A stretch of 64,000 nt of DNA from JANQIO01 sp038746745 (GCA_038746745.1 JBCDKJ010000006.1:33447-97446), one strand, 5' to 3'; numbered from the stretch's first letter, positions 1 to 9,466 are shown. A program made the numbers and translations. Notes: generated by a model from the letters alone, not told the origin.

Positions 1-870
1 GGTCGCACCGCCGGCGTGAAAAGCTGCGTAGCGAAGCATGTCAGCGGCGGTTGCGGTAATACCGCCAGACGCTGCCGCTGAGGGGTGCTTGGGATACAGC
101 TTAACCAGCTGCGCGTCCCCGTTTGGGAAGTACGCTGCGGGCGTGGCCATATGATCGGGAAACTTTACGCTGTGATGCAGAATGGTGCTGTCCATCCCCA
201 GCGGTGCGAATGTGTTTTCTGCCATATAGTCCGCAAGAACCTGTCCGCTGACGTCTTCGATTAACACGCCTTCAGTGGCAACCGCGAGGTTGGCGTAAAG
301 CGCTACTTCACCAGGGCCGCGCAGCAGGTTTTCGCGCAGCAGGCGCTGCAGCTCCTCTGGGCTGACCGGTGTGGGAATGTCCGTATGCGCGCCCTGAGGC
401 GTGCCACCGCCGGTCATCCCGCTGGTGTGGGTCATGATCTGCCGTAGCGTCACCTGGTCACCCCAGGGCGGGGGCAACTGGTAGCGCTCCAGTGCGGAGT
501 TAACGGGTGTGTCCAAACTCGGAAACTGGCCGCGCTCAATGAGTTGAAGTGCAGACAGCGCGGTGAAGGACTTCGAGAGCGAGCACATACGCATCATCGA
601 GCGCTCGGCGTCCAGCGGTACCTTCGTTATCGGGTCTTCCCAGCCGTAGGCGTCAAGGAACAGCACCTCATCATCTTTAATGACGCCGAAGGCGGCGCCT
701 GACAGACGTTTTTCGGAGACCGCTTTGCCCAGCCTCTCATCGGCCCAACTGCGCAGGTTGTCGGTGGTGATTTCCTGGAGTGCCGCGTTAATGGCCGGGC
801 TGACTGTGGCAAACAGCAGAGCTGAAATGGCGATCGCGCCACGTATCGACCTCAGCCCCCGGATGCTCAC
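1..870 (-). CDS. Beta-lactamase-fold serine hydrolase (MlrB-like superfamily), C-terminus outside window
   Basis: Serine hydrolase of the class C beta-lactamase / penicillin-binding-protein-like superfamily, probably exported. The 290 visible residues contain a hydrophobic N-terminal segment (about 11-30), the nucleophile motif SLSK (97-100) and the second active-site motif YAN (192-194). The third motif and the C-terminus lie past the window edge. The GTG start at 870 overlaps the TGA stop of the preceding M81 gene (GTGA), so translation of the two is coupled. MlrB of the microcystin-degradation pathway belongs to this superfamily and MlrC to M81, so a joint role in peptide breakdown is inferred. 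The superfamily also contains esterases and D-aminopeptidases, so the substrate is open. Confidence 0.85.
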   Translation of the reverse strand, partial: MSIRGLRSIRGAIAISALLFATVSPAINAALQEITTDNLRSWADERLGKAVSEKRLSGAAFGVIKDDEVLFLDAYGWEDPITKVPLDAERSMMRMCSLSKSFTALSALQLIERGQFPSLDTPVNSALERYQLPPPWGDQVTLRQIMTHTSGMTGGGTPQGAHTDIPTPVSPEELQRLLRENLLRGPGEVALYANLAVATEGVLIEDVSGQVLADYMAENTFAPLGMDSTILHHSVKFPDHMATPAAYFPNGDAQLVKLYPKHPSAAASGGITATAADMLRYAAFHAGGAT

Positions 871-2450
871 TGCGCCGAGCCAGCGCGGTTTACAAAGTAC
901 TTGGAGTAGGTATCGGCAGGAATGTTCTTGAAATCCAGACGACCAATGTTCGCCGGCCCGTGCCCGGGCGCATCAATCACTACCGCGTGCTTGGCAAAGC
1001 CTGTCTCCATAAAGCCGCGACGGAAATGATTACGTGACTTTACGACAAAGATGTCCAGGTCATCGATCGGGATGTTTACGCTGGTCAGCCGACTGGGCAT
1101 CGTGACCTGGTCATAGAAGTCACTGAGTACGAACCAGGTATTGTCGGCCGCTTCGATGGTGACGTAGCGGTTGCCAATCAGAGGGGGGTTCTTGCCTATG
1201 TAGCGAAGTGTGCCTTCGATGGGCAAAGGCGGTCCCGCCAGGTCCGAGCTCTTGCCGCCGACCTCGCCAGTAAACGTATCCCCTTCGCTGTAGTTCTCAA
1301 AAATGTCGTCAACGGTATCCATGTCTGATAGTGAAGCGACAACAAAATCCGTTTTGCCCTGGCGCAGCAGGCTGTGAGATATTTCGGTGGAGTCCCCCAT
1401 GCGGTCTGACATATTGGCGAACACCAGTTTGCCCGGGTTCTGCTCCTGCATGGCAAGTCCCTGAGCGACGCCGTCTTCCACGCCAGGTATGGGGTACTCG
1501 ATGTCTTCGCGGTGGTCCCAGATAAACTGGTTCATGTCGTCAGCTATCTTGTCAGCAAGCTCCTGATCATCGTTGGTAATGACAACAACGGCCATGCCGA
1601 TATCCGGCACGTCGGCAAAGCTCCAGCCCTGAAAGACAGACACATAGGTGTCCAGCTCGCGGTTCTCCCAGCGTCTGGCTCGCTCCATCACAGCCTGTGG
1701 GAAGCCCTGGTGGGTGCCCCCGTAGACGGTGGCATACATAACGCCGGGCTTGCGAAGTGCTGAAGTGGGTTCGTATTCGCCGCGAATCGTGCGAATCAGC
1801 AGTCGCGCCGCGCGCTCGCCCTGAAAGTCTGAGTCGTAGTGCGGGAAGCGCTTTACGACCAAAGCGATATCCAGCACATCCATAAGCTCCTGATCCTCAT
1901 TGCCGTGGTGATCAAAGGTCGCAGAGATGGGCACGTCGGGTCCCACCAGCTTGCGTACACGACGCGCAATTTCCGCCTCAGGTCTCGGCACTCCCGCTAC
2001 TGCCATGCCGCCGTGCAGGAAAAGGTGGACCCCGTCCACTTTTTCCAGCGCAGCAATACCATCGACGATGCCGCCGGTGTACTTATCAAAGGCCTCGCGG
2101 GTGATGGTGCTGCCGGACGATCCGCCGAAAGCAGGGCCCACCAGATAAACCGGTTCCAGGTTGACGCCACGGAAGCTGGAGGCGCTCAGCTCAAAACCTG
2201 CGACATAGGGCAGTGCTGACTTGGGCACGGCTTTTGCGGCAAGGCCCGACATCGGAGCCACCAGGTATTCAAACTGCTCCACGCCGGTTGGCGGCGAGGG
2301 ACAGAAGGTGCAGGTCTCGTGCTGAAACATGGCATAGGCAATGGTGATTTCAGTTTGGTCCTCCTGCGCCTGCAGATACCCGAGGCCATAAACACCGCCT
2401 GCGAGGACCAGGGCCAGCAGTACCGTTCCTATGCTCTTCTTCTTGCTCAT
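867..2450 (-). CDS. M81 family metallopeptidase (MlrC-like), membrane-anchored
   Basis: A 527-residue zinc peptidase of family M81, the family of MlrC, which cuts linear microcystin fragments. A signal or anchor segment spans about residues 7-27. The family signature HETCTF (44-49) resembles the usual HETNTF with Asn replaced by Cys. LHGGM follows at 145-149, then DHHGN (180-184) and FPHYD with His204. D180, H182 and H204 have the D-x-H-21-H spacing expected of the zinc ligands. It is first in a two-gene operon with the overlapping serine hydrolase. Its promoter carries the ATCTT-N6-AAGAT palindrome shared with other peptidase genes here. Most M81 proteins are cytoplasmic, so the N-terminal segment suggests periplasmic action. 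Family assignment is firm, substrate unknown. Confidence 0.88.
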   Translation of the reverse strand: MSKKKSIGTVLLALVLAGGVYGLGYLQAQEDQTEITIAYAMFQHETCTFCPSPPTGVEQFEYLVAPMSGLAAKAVPKSALPYVAGFELSASSFRGVNLEPVYLVGPAFGGSSGSTITREAFDKYTGGIVDGIAALEKVDGVHLFLHGGMAVAGVPRPEAEIARRVRKLVGPDVPISATFDHHGNEDQELMDVLDIALVVKRFPHYDSDFQGERAARLLIRTIRGEYEPTSALRKPGVMYATVYGGTHQGFPQAVMERARRWENRELDTYVSVFQGWSFADVPDIGMAVVVITNDDQELADKIADDMNQFIWDHREDIEYPIPGVEDGVAQGLAMQEQNPGKLVFANMSDRMGDSTEISHSLLRQGKTDFVVASLSDMDTVDDIFENYSEGDTFTGEVGGKSSDLAGPPLPIEGTLRYIGKNPPLIGNRYVTIEAADNTWFVLSDFYDQVTMPSRLTSVNIPIDDLDIFVVKSRNHFRRGFMETGFAKHAVVIDAPGHGPANIGRLDFKNIPADTYSKYFVNRAGSAQ

Positions 2451-2492
2451 GTGACGTGCTTCCTACGCGTTAACTGCGTTGACGATGTCACG

Positions 2493-2524
2493 AGTAAGCA
2501 ATAGCACTATCTTTATGTCAAGGT
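2493..2524 (-). promoter_or_regulatory. Promoter and operator A upstream of the M81 gene
   Basis: On the minus strand a TTGACA -35 box (2516-2521) lies 17 bases from a weak -10 (CTTACT, 2493-2498). The -35 is inside the imperfect palindrome ATCTTTATGTCAAGGT (2509-2524), which matches sites at 9483, 11088 and 19500. Overlap with the -35 suggests repression. Confidence 0.55.
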
Positions 2525-2654
2525 AAATTGCGGTAGCGACCAGATTTTGTAGAGTGGGGTATTTGAGAGGGGTCGTTGAGCAGTGTTCATCGCCAGACAC
2601 TGCTCCTGTGGCTGGCTCTCCCGACCTGCCTGTGCAAAAGGGTAGCGCCACAGC

Positions 2655-3890
2655 TTAAGCGCCGGCTGCCGCCAATGCCTGCTCAATATCGGCTAACAGA
2701 TCTGGCAGATCCTCAATGCCAGTGGAGTAACGCAGCAGTTGTGACGGAATACCCAGTGCCTGACGTTGCTCAGTGGAACACTCCTGATGGCTGGTGGTTT
2801 CCGGCGGGCCAACCAGTGTGCTGACGGAACCGATACTTGATGCCCGGTGGGCATATCGCAGGGCGTTTACAAACCGATCCTGAAGAGTGCGATCGCCGTG
2901 TAATGAAAAGCTCAGTACGCCACCGAAGCCCTGCATTTGCTGACAAGCAACATCGTGCCCTGGATGCTCTGGCAAACCGGGATAGAACACCCCGGCTACC
3001 TCCGGTCTGGTGTGCAGCCACCGGGCGATCCCTAAGGCATTGCTGTTATGGCGCTCCATGCGCAGGGACAGCGTTTTCATACCCCGCAAAAGCAGATAGG
3101 CAGAGTGCGGCGCCAGACAGGCGCCATGAATCTCGCGGTAGCGATACACAGTGTCAACCAGGCTGCGCTCGCCCACCAGCACGCCGCCTAACACGTCATC
3201 GTGACCGCTCAGGTATTTCGTGGCGCTGTGTACTACCAGGTCAATGCCCAGGTCCAGCGGGCGCTGGTTAATGGGACTGGCCAGGGTGTTGTCTACCAGC
3301 GTGAGGGCGCCTGCCTGCTTGGCTGCAGCGGCCATAGCCCTGAGGTCGCTGATTTTCATCGTCGGGTTGGTGGGGGTTTCCGCGTATACCAAACGGCAAC
3401 CTGGTTCCATGCTTCGCTGCAGCGCTCCACCATCGCCAGCGTCTACAAAGTCTACTGTAATGCCGGTCTGTTCGAGGTATTCCAGTAAAAAGCGGCCCGT
3501 GCCGCCGTAAAGATCCGAAATCGTGACCACGCGATCACCTGGCGTGAGCAGCGCGGATAAACTGTTGGTAATAGCCGCCATCCCGCTGGCAAAGGCGATA
3601 GCGTGTTCGCCGCGTTCCAGCAGCCGACACTTTTCTTCAAAGATGCCAACGGTGGGATTCCGGCTGCGGCTGTAGGTCAGTCCCTCAATGTGACCCGCAG
3701 ACACTGCGCGCCAGCTATCCATGTCCGGATGGGCGAAAGGCGCGCTCATCACAATAGGCGGCGTAATGCTGCCATCCTGGAAGGGGCGGTCTTCTCCACC
3801 CCACACCGCCAGCGTGGACGGCGATGGATAGTTTTCGTCATCGGCAGGCATAGCGAGAACCTGAGGCATAGTGTGAGAGGTCGCATTCAA
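2655..3890 (-). CDS. Cystathionine gamma-synthase family PLP enzyme
   Basis: A 411-residue PLP enzyme of the Cys/Met-metabolism family (cystathionine gamma-synthase, beta-lyase, methionine gamma-lyase). YSRSRNPT (73-80) is the PLP-phosphate and inter-subunit motif, DLYGGTGRF (126-134) contains the active-site Tyr, and the Schiff-base lysine is K225 in HSATKYLSGH. The YGGTG sequence lacks the Cys found at the corresponding YGC position of true methionine gamma-lyases, so a synthase or general lyase is more likely. It is divergent from a threonine-dehydratase-like gene and a homocysteine methyltransferase, pointing to methionine/homocysteine and 2-oxobutanoate metabolism. The precise reaction cannot be fixed from sequence. 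Confidence 0.88.
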   Translation of the reverse strand: MNATSHTMPQVLAMPADDENYPSPSTLAVWGGEDRPFQDGSITPPIVMSAPFAHPDMDSWRAVSAGHIEGLTYSRSRNPTVGIFEEKCRLLERGEHAIAFASGMAAITNSLSALLTPGDRVVTISDLYGGTGRFLLEYLEQTGITVDFVDAGDGGALQRSMEPGCRLVYAETPTNPTMKISDLRAMAAAAKQAGALTLVDNTLASPINQRPLDLGIDLVVHSATKYLSGHDDVLGGVLVGERSLVDTVYRYREIHGACLAPHSAYLLLRGMKTLSLRMERHNSNALGIARWLHTRPEVAGVFYPGLPEHPGHDVACQQMQGFGGVLSFSLHGDRTLQDRFVNALRYAHRASSIGSVSTLVGPPETTSHQECSTEQRQALGIPSQLLRYSTGIEDLPDLLADIEQALAAAGA

Positions 3891-3945
3891 CCACAGCGAT
3901 CGCCTGCAGAAAAAGAGTAAACAGCGCTTGCGTCCTTACTGTGGC

Positions 3946-3975
3946 TTTCGCGCGAGAACACGGCTGTGGCAGAAT
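3946..3975 (+). promoter_or_regulatory. Possible promoter for the dehydratase/methyltransferase pair
   Basis: A CAGAAT -10-like box (3970-3975) lies about 80 bases before the ATG at 4054, with a weak TTTCGC -35 candidate at 3946-3951 (18-base spacer). This is the only promoter-like signal noticed on the plus strand in the divergent intergenic region. Confidence 0.3.
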
Positions 3976-4053
3976 GCGCCGCTCCCAGTGATGGGCGCCG
4001 TGTCCAGGGTTGCGGTGTCAAAACACGGAATACAAAACTCAGAGGATTTGTCG

Positions 4054-5037
4054 ATGACACTTCAGGCACCATCATTTTCTGATGTCGAGGCGGCTGCTGG
4101 ACGTCTGTCCGGCGTGGCGCGGCGTACGCCCCTGTTGCGCAACCGCTTTCTCGATCAGCACCTTGAACGTCGTGTGGCGCTGAAGCCAGAGATGCTGCAG
4201 GTGGCAGGCAGCTTCAAATTTCGGGGAGCGTACAACCGTATCAGTCAGCTCACAGAGGAAGAGCGACGTGGTGGTGTGATCGCCTGGTCTTCAGGAAATC
4301 ATGCCCAGGGCGTCGCTGCGGCAGCGGGAATTTGCGGTGTTCCCGCACGCATTGTCATGCCTGCAGATGCGCCCGCTATCAAAATTCAAAACACGCGAGA
4401 TCTGGGTGCCGAGGTTGTTCACTATGATCGCTACACAGAATCCAGGGAAGAGATCGCCTACGCGCTGGCCGAGCGGGACGGCGGCGTGATCGTGCCGTCT
4501 TACGACGACCCGCACGTGATAGCAGGGCAGGGAACGGCGGGGCTGGAGCTATTCGCAGATCTTGCAGCGGAAGGCGAGGAGGTCGATGCGTTTTTGGTTT
4601 GCTGTGGTGGAGGCGGGCTCACTGCAGGCTGCGCTATTGCGGCTTCTGAGCTCAGTCCCAACACCGATGTCTTCACAGTAGAGCCCGCAGGCTTTGATGA
4701 TCACGCCCGATCCTTTGAATCAGGCGGGCGCGAATCTGTTGATCCGGAAGCCCGCTCATTTTGTGATGCATTGCTGGCGCCACAGCCTGGAGAACTCACG
4801 TTCTCTATTAACCAGCCGAAGATTGCCCGTGGCCTCGTTGTCACTGACGACGAAGTGCGTGACGCCATGCGCTATGCCTTTCGCGTATTGAAGCTTGTAG
4901 TAGAGCCCGGTGGCGCGGTAGCGCTGGCAGCGTTACTCAGCGGCAAACTGGATGCCAGCTATGAACGCGTCGGCATTATGCTCAGCGGCGGCAACGTCGA
5001 TCCCGGCATGTTCGCCGATGTTCTCGCCGATGGGTAA
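4054..5037 (+). CDS. Threonine/serine dehydratase family PLP enzyme
   Basis: A 327-residue fold-type II PLP enzyme of the threonine dehydratase / serine racemase / hydroxyaspartate dehydratase family, the usual length of the catabolic, non-allosteric form (no ACT domain). The PLP lysine is K55 in SFKFRGA, SSGNHAQG (79-86) binds the substrate carboxylate, and GGGGL (185-189) binds PLP phosphate. The ATG at 4054 is chosen because AGAGGA lies 7 bases upstream; an in-frame upstream extension would run through the promoter region. It is 6 bases from the methyltransferase gene and so probably co-transcribed. Likely products are 2-oxobutanoate or pyruvate plus ammonia; which hydroxy-amino acid is preferred is unknown. 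Confidence 0.88.
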   Translation: MTLQAPSFSDVEAAAGRLSGVARRTPLLRNRFLDQHLERRVALKPEMLQVAGSFKFRGAYNRISQLTEEERRGGVIAWSSGNHAQGVAAAAGICGVPARIVMPADAPAIKIQNTRDLGAEVVHYDRYTESREEIAYALAERDGGVIVPSYDDPHVIAGQGTAGLELFADLAAEGEEVDAFLVCCGGGGLTAGCAIAASELSPNTDVFTVEPAGFDDHARSFESGGRESVDPEARSFCDALLAPQPGELTFSINQPKIARGLVVTDDEVRDAMRYAFRVLKLVVEPGGAVALAALLSGKLDASYERVGIMLSGGNVDPGMFADVLADG

Positions 5038-5043
5038 GCAGGC

Positions 5044-5952
5044 GTGAGTGGCTTCACCATCATGGATGGTGCCATGGGCGATGAATTGGTCGCGCGTGCT
5101 GCACCATCCAGCACTGGACTGTGGTCTGCGGAGGCACTATTGGAAGACCCGGCGCTGGTTGCCAGTGTTCACCGCGATTACATTACCGCTGGCGCGGGCG
5201 TCATTATCACGAATTCATACAGCACGATACCAAGCTACCTGGCCAAGGTAGGTCGAGAAAATGAGTATGCAAGTCTTGCTTCGCGGGCCGCGGAGATTGC
5301 GAGAGCGACGGCTGATGCCAGTAGTGAAACTGTCATAGTGGCGGGGTCGATACCGCCTCTCAGTGAAAGCTATCGTCCCGATCTCGTACCCGCAGCGGAG
5401 GAGGCGCTTCCCATCTACAGGACGCTGGTGGAAGCGCTGTGTGATGATGTGGATGTGTTTCTGTGTGAAACAATGTCATCGGTACAGGAATCAGTAAATG
5501 CTGCGACGGCGGTAACTGACCGGTTACAGGCGCGCGGCGAATCACGTCCCCTCTGGATATCATGGACGCTTGCTGAACAGCCTGGCGCCGGCCTGCGCAG
5601 CGGCGAGAGTGTTGCGGAAGCGGTGGCCGCGCTATCGTCTTTTCCTGTTGCAGCCTTTCTCTTCAATTGCACTGACCCTGCGGCAATTTCTGCGGCGCTA
5701 GAGGAGTTGCGCGAGTTAACTGATAAACCAATAGGCGCCTATCCCAATCGCTGCTACATCCCGCCTGGTTGGACACTGGACAATGACGTCAGCACGGAAT
5801 ACCACGATATGTCAGCCGACCAGTTCGTAGCGCACTGTCAGCAGTGGGCAGCGCTGGGTGCTACGATGTTTGGCGGCTGCTGTGGCATAGGCCCGGACCT
5901 GATAGCGGCGTTGGCGCAGTGGGCAAATACGCAGTATCCGACGCCATCGTGA
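5044..5952 (+). CDS. Homocysteine S-methyltransferase family protein
   Basis: A 302-residue stand-alone homocysteine S-methyltransferase domain (the MmuM/BHMT-type barrel), which transfers a methyl group to homocysteine to form methionine. The zinc-binding cysteines are in place: C209 in LFNCTDP, and C279 and C280 in FGGCCGIG. The N-terminal MDGAMGDEL matches the family's usual IMDGGMGTEL. The GTG at 5044 is used; an ATG at 5062 would remove residues preceding the conserved MDGAMG and is unlikely. It follows the dehydratase by 6 bases and converges with the next gene 9 bases away. The methyl donor (S-methylmethionine, SAM or betaine) cannot be read from the sequence. Confidence 0.9.
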   Translation: MSGFTIMDGAMGDELVARAAPSSTGLWSAEALLEDPALVASVHRDYITAGAGVIITNSYSTIPSYLAKVGRENEYASLASRAAEIARATADASSETVIVAGSIPPLSESYRPDLVPAAEEALPIYRTLVEALCDDVDVFLCETMSSVQESVNAATAVTDRLQARGESRPLWISWTLAEQPGAGLRSGESVAEAVAALSSFPVAAFLFNCTDPAAISAALEELRELTDKPIGAYPNRCYIPPGWTLDNDVSTEYHDMSADQFVAHCQQWAALGATMFGGCCGIGPDLIAALAQWANTQYPTPS

Positions 5953-5961
5953 CTTTAGACC

Positions 5962-7911
5962 TTAAATAATCGAGTAGAAATTCCACAGGTACAGGGACAG
6001 GGGTAGCAGCGTGAAGATGGCCGCTGCATAGCAGGCAGACACCTGCATAGCACCTAGCGGGTTCTGCCTGGTTCGCAAAGTCTGAATACATACCAGCGCC
6101 GCGGCGAAAGATATCAGGGTGGATGCATACACAGAGTAAGCGAAACGAATGATGCCGGCAGTCGGGTAGGGCTCATATAACGTACCGATATCCCCCGCAT
6201 ACGGCATCACGGCGGCCGCGAGGGCAGAGAAACTTGTGAGCCAGGCTGCGGCGCTCAGGTTCAGGAACAACCATAGCCGCTTCTCACCGGTCTCTGGCGT
6301 AATGTCCGCTTTCCGTATCAAGCGCCAGACGGACCGCAGCAGTACGGCTGCTGCGGTCAGCAGAGCAAGGATGAGTGGCACCAGCAGTGTCGAACGTTGC
6401 TCTGACCAATGTGGTTTTTCATAGGCGGATCCGCCGGCCCGGAAAAGCCAGTTGGCAGGCTCATCTGTCGCGCCACCAAACTGCACAATGCTGCCGTTAT
6501 CTACAGATGCAAAGGTGTCTTCTCCGACTTCCACGTAGCGAGAAGCCTCACCGCCTCGCGTAAGGACCAGATAGCCCGAGTTGGTGGCGGACACAGAGAT
6601 ACGATCAGCGGCAGCTGCGTAGATTACTTTGTCAAAACGCTTTTCGTTGCGCCGGGTATTCACAAAGGTTCCGACGTAACGGCCTGCTCGCTCCTGAAAA
6701 TCCGCGGGCGGCGCTGGAGCTGCGTTCTGTGCGGCGGGGAAAAACTCGGCGATCACGCGCTCTGGAATTTTCCTTAGCGCACTGCCGCTATCAGAATTGG
6801 TTGACACAAAAATGCCCAGCCCCAGTTCTGGCAAGAGCGTCAGCATGGATTTGAACTCGTTGATGGAGCCGCCGTGTTTGAGCACGTTGTAGCCGTTGTA
6901 GTTGTCTGTCCAGAAGCCGTGAGCATTAGCGCCGGTCAGCGGGCTGTTCGAGAACAGTGGCTGGCTCATCTGATCCCAGGTGGTCGACTGAAGAATCTCG
7001 ACACCCTCGCGGGTACCGTAATTCAAGTGCATCTGCATATAGCGCGCCATATCGGCGGCCGTTGCCGACATTGAGCCCTCCGGGTGCACGGTAGTGCGGG
7101 ATGCCGGATAGGAGACTGCTTGATACCACCCGTCCCGCCAGACATGGCTTCGCGCTTCTCGCTTCTGCAGCGCCGCCAGCCAGGGCTTTTCGCTTTCGCC
7201 CTGGGTTGTCTTCAATCTGAGATCTGAGTTAGTCATGCCCAAAGGCAGTAGAATCCGGTTGCGGACGTAGTCTGCAAAATCCTCCCCTGAGACACGTGCA
7301 ACGATTTCACCCAGCAGGGCAAAACTGTAGTTGGAATAGGAGATTGCCTCACCGGGTGGTCTGACCTGAATCTGGGCAATGGCTTCTAGCTTTGCTTTCG
7401 CTGTGTTGCCTTCTCCGGGGGGTGGGGCACCGTAGTACCCGAGAATTCGGTCTTCAAATCCGGCGGAGTGCGTGAGCAAATCCGCAATAGTGATCTTGCC
7501 AAGGTGATCATCTACAGCGATGTCGCCCAGGTAGGTTCGAATGTCCTCATCCAGCGAGACCTGTCCTCGCTCAAGTAGCTGCATTACGGCCGTGGCAGTA
7601 AACGTCTTCGTGATTGAGGCAATCCGGAACAGGTGCTTTTCTGGGTCTACGCGCTCTCCCGTGCTGGCATCGGCATAGCCATACCCCTTGAGCAGCAGGA
7701 TCTCCTCACGATTGACGACGGCGAGTGTGGCACCAGGCACTTTTTGATCCTCCATCGCCGTCATGGCAATACCGTCTACGAAGGCTTCCAGCTTTGCCAG
7801 ATCCAGCGTTGGAGCCTGCGCTACTGATGTGCTGCTAGGCGACTGCGCGCCGCTGCCGCTTGCTCCCAGCAGCAAGGTCAGGAACGCACTCAAGAGTGAA
7901 TATTTCGTCAT
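5962..7911 (-). CDS. Beta-lactamase-fold serine hydrolase with C-terminal membrane domain
   Basis: A 649-residue protein with a signal peptide (about 1-23), a periplasmic class C beta-lactamase-like domain and four C-terminal transmembrane segments. Active-site motifs are SITK (nucleophile), YSN and HGGSINEF. The region before the membrane part has the DUF3471-like linker seen in many such hydrolases. ATG at 7911 is preferred because the signal peptide begins there. It starts 13 bases after the stop of the upstream S33 hydrolase, and the three minus-strand genes 11040 to 5962 form a likely operon. A peptidase or esterase role beside the S33 hydrolases is inferred. It is a different protein from the one at 1-870, which shows no such tail in its visible part. 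Confidence 0.85.
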   Translation of the reverse strand: MTKYSLLSAFLTLLLGASGSGAQSPSSTSVAQAPTLDLAKLEAFVDGIAMTAMEDQKVPGATLAVVNREEILLLKGYGYADASTGERVDPEKHLFRIASITKTFTATAVMQLLERGQVSLDEDIRTYLGDIAVDDHLGKITIADLLTHSAGFEDRILGYYGAPPPGEGNTAKAKLEAIAQIQVRPPGEAISYSNYSFALLGEIVARVSGEDFADYVRNRILLPLGMTNSDLRLKTTQGESEKPWLAALQKREARSHVWRDGWYQAVSYPASRTTVHPEGSMSATAADMARYMQMHLNYGTREGVEILQSTTWDQMSQPLFSNSPLTGANAHGFWTDNYNGYNVLKHGGSINEFKSMLTLLPELGLGIFVSTNSDSGSALRKIPERVIAEFFPAAQNAAPAPPADFQERAGRYVGTFVNTRRNEKRFDKVIYAAAADRISVSATNSGYLVLTRGGEASRYVEVGEDTFASVDNGSIVQFGGATDEPANWLFRAGGSAYEKPHWSEQRSTLLVPLILALLTAAAVLLRSVWRLIRKADITPETGEKRLWLFLNLSAAAWLTSFSALAAAVMPYAGDIGTLYEPYPTAGIIRFAYSVYASTLISFAAALVCIQTLRTRQNPLGAMQVSACYAAAIFTLLPLSLYLWNFYSII

Positions 7912-7924
7912 CGTCGCGCCCACA

Positions 7925-9436
7925 TCATGGAGAAGGGACGGGGTCGAATTCCAGCGGTGGTAAGGCAATGCGCTCCACAGCGGGCGGTGTTCCCTGAAGC
8001 CAGTCGTCTACCACACCCTGCAGCGTTTCCGAAATCTCGATACCCACGGGGAATGCACCGTGAGTGCCGTTTTCCATCACGACTAGATGCCCGTTCGGGA
8101 AAGCTTCCAGTGTTTCATAGGCGTTCTGAAGGGGTGTAGAAAAATCCACGTCGCCGTGGACAAACAGGACCGGAACATCAATTTGCTCGCCCGCTCTGAA
8201 GGCATCGGGAAGTGCGGGGACGGCCCAGGCCGGACAGATACTGTCGTAGTTGAAAAACGCGGCCTGGCTGAACAGTGGATCGTCGATGGCTTCCATTTCA
8301 GCGCGACGCTCTGCGGAGAGACCGGATGCGCAGTCAAGGGTGCCCACCGCGGCTGCGCTTTCGCTCTCACCCCCCAGGAACCAGGCGCCCAGCAAGCGGA
8401 AGCCCCATCGCATTAGCCAGCCTTCCCCATCATCCAGTTCCGCGACTGCGGCGGGCCAGCCCTTCACGGATTCGCGTCCGGACAGGGCAAACCCCTGACC
8501 TGACAGCCCCAGCAAAGCGACTTCATGAGCTTGTATCCCATGTGCCAGATCGGAATCCCGCTGGGCCTTATCCAGCAATGCGTCCAATGTAGACAGTGGG
8601 CTTCCCTCACGGCCAGCGGCCTGCCAGGCGGGTGTTGCGGCCTCTGAGATCATTTCTGCCGCGCGGCGCAGTCCGGCGGGGTGGTCCCAGGTGTGGTCGT
8701 ATCCTTCTGTGCCAGAAATGATGGCGCGCTCTACCCGGTCGGCGTGATAGCGCAAAGTCGTCAGCGACCAGTGGCTGCCGAAGCTATTGCCGTATAGACG
8801 AAAGGTTTGATAGCCCAGCGCATCGATAACGGCGACCACATCGGCGGCCGCTTCAATTACTGTGTAACCCTCCAGGTCAAAACCCTCCTGCAGAAGTTTT
8901 TCGCGACAGGTTCTGGCTGAATCCTGAAAAACACTTTTAAGGTCCGTCAGAGTGAACAGCGTTCTGAATTTGCTTGAGGGGCCTTCGCAGACCGTGTTGG
9001 GTTTTGATAGCGCGATTCCACGCAGGTCGACAAAGATAACGTCGCCGTGGTCGCGGAAGGTCTCGATGATGTTGACGGCGAAGGGCTGCGAACGCTCGCT
9101 CTCGAGACGCTGCGTATAGCTGCCTCCGGGACCGCCCGGCAATACGACCATAGGTGCACCGTCCACGCCTTCGTCAGCTTTGAACCGATAAAACGCCACC
9201 TGAATCATGCGGCTATCAGCCACCGAGCGATTCTCAGGGACGTTGACATAGCCCGCTTCGAAAGAAAGCTCTCCACCGGCTTGAAGCGTAATAGTTTTGC
9301 TATTGATTTCCAGAGCCTGGGTCGAGAAAGCTGACAGCAGTAAGGCTATCGCTGCGAGAGTGTGCCGCGCTTTTGAGCGCTCTCCGGTAGCGTATTCCTT
9401 GAAAGAAGAGCTAAAAACACTGCCTGTCGATAGCAC
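7925..9436 (-). CDS. S33/TAP-family alpha/beta hydrolase (copy 2 of tandem pair)
   Basis: A 503-residue exported alpha/beta hydrolase of the tripeptidyl-aminopeptidase-like (TAP, S33) group. The hydrophobic signal segment ends near residue 41, LPGGPGGS (99-106) is the oxyanion-hole motif, S218 lies in the elbow GNSFG, VHGDVDFSTP carries the likely catalytic Asp, and ENGTHGAF the His. The start is GTG 9436, with GAGGA 6 bases upstream. It is a close paralogue of the gene at 9544-11040, and the two promoters share a 30-base identical block. Members release N-terminal amino acids or short peptides, or cleave esters. A role in extracytoplasmic peptide utilisation is inferred from context. Confidence 0.88.
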   Translation of the reverse strand: MLSTGSVFSSSFKEYATGERSKARHTLAAIALLLSAFSTQALEINSKTITLQAGGELSFEAGYVNVPENRSVADSRMIQVAFYRFKADEGVDGAPMVVLPGGPGGSYTQRLESERSQPFAVNIIETFRDHGDVIFVDLRGIALSKPNTVCEGPSSKFRTLFTLTDLKSVFQDSARTCREKLLQEGFDLEGYTVIEAAADVVAVIDALGYQTFRLYGNSFGSHWSLTTLRYHADRVERAIISGTEGYDHTWDHPAGLRRAAEMISEAATPAWQAAGREGSPLSTLDALLDKAQRDSDLAHGIQAHEVALLGLSGQGFALSGRESVKGWPAAVAELDDGEGWLMRWGFRLLGAWFLGGESESAAAVGTLDCASGLSAERRAEMEAIDDPLFSQAAFFNYDSICPAWAVPALPDAFRAGEQIDVPVLFVHGDVDFSTPLQNAYETLEAFPNGHLVVMENGTHGAFPVGIEISETLQGVVDDWLQGTPPAVERIALPPLEFDPVPSP

Positions 9437-9466
9437 GGGGGAGTCCTCACTGAAAATGACCCCTGA

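Noticed and set aside
2463..2651. 62-codon minus-strand frame between the M81 and PLP enzyme genes
   Set aside because: It covers the M81 promoter and operator and has no protein-like features.
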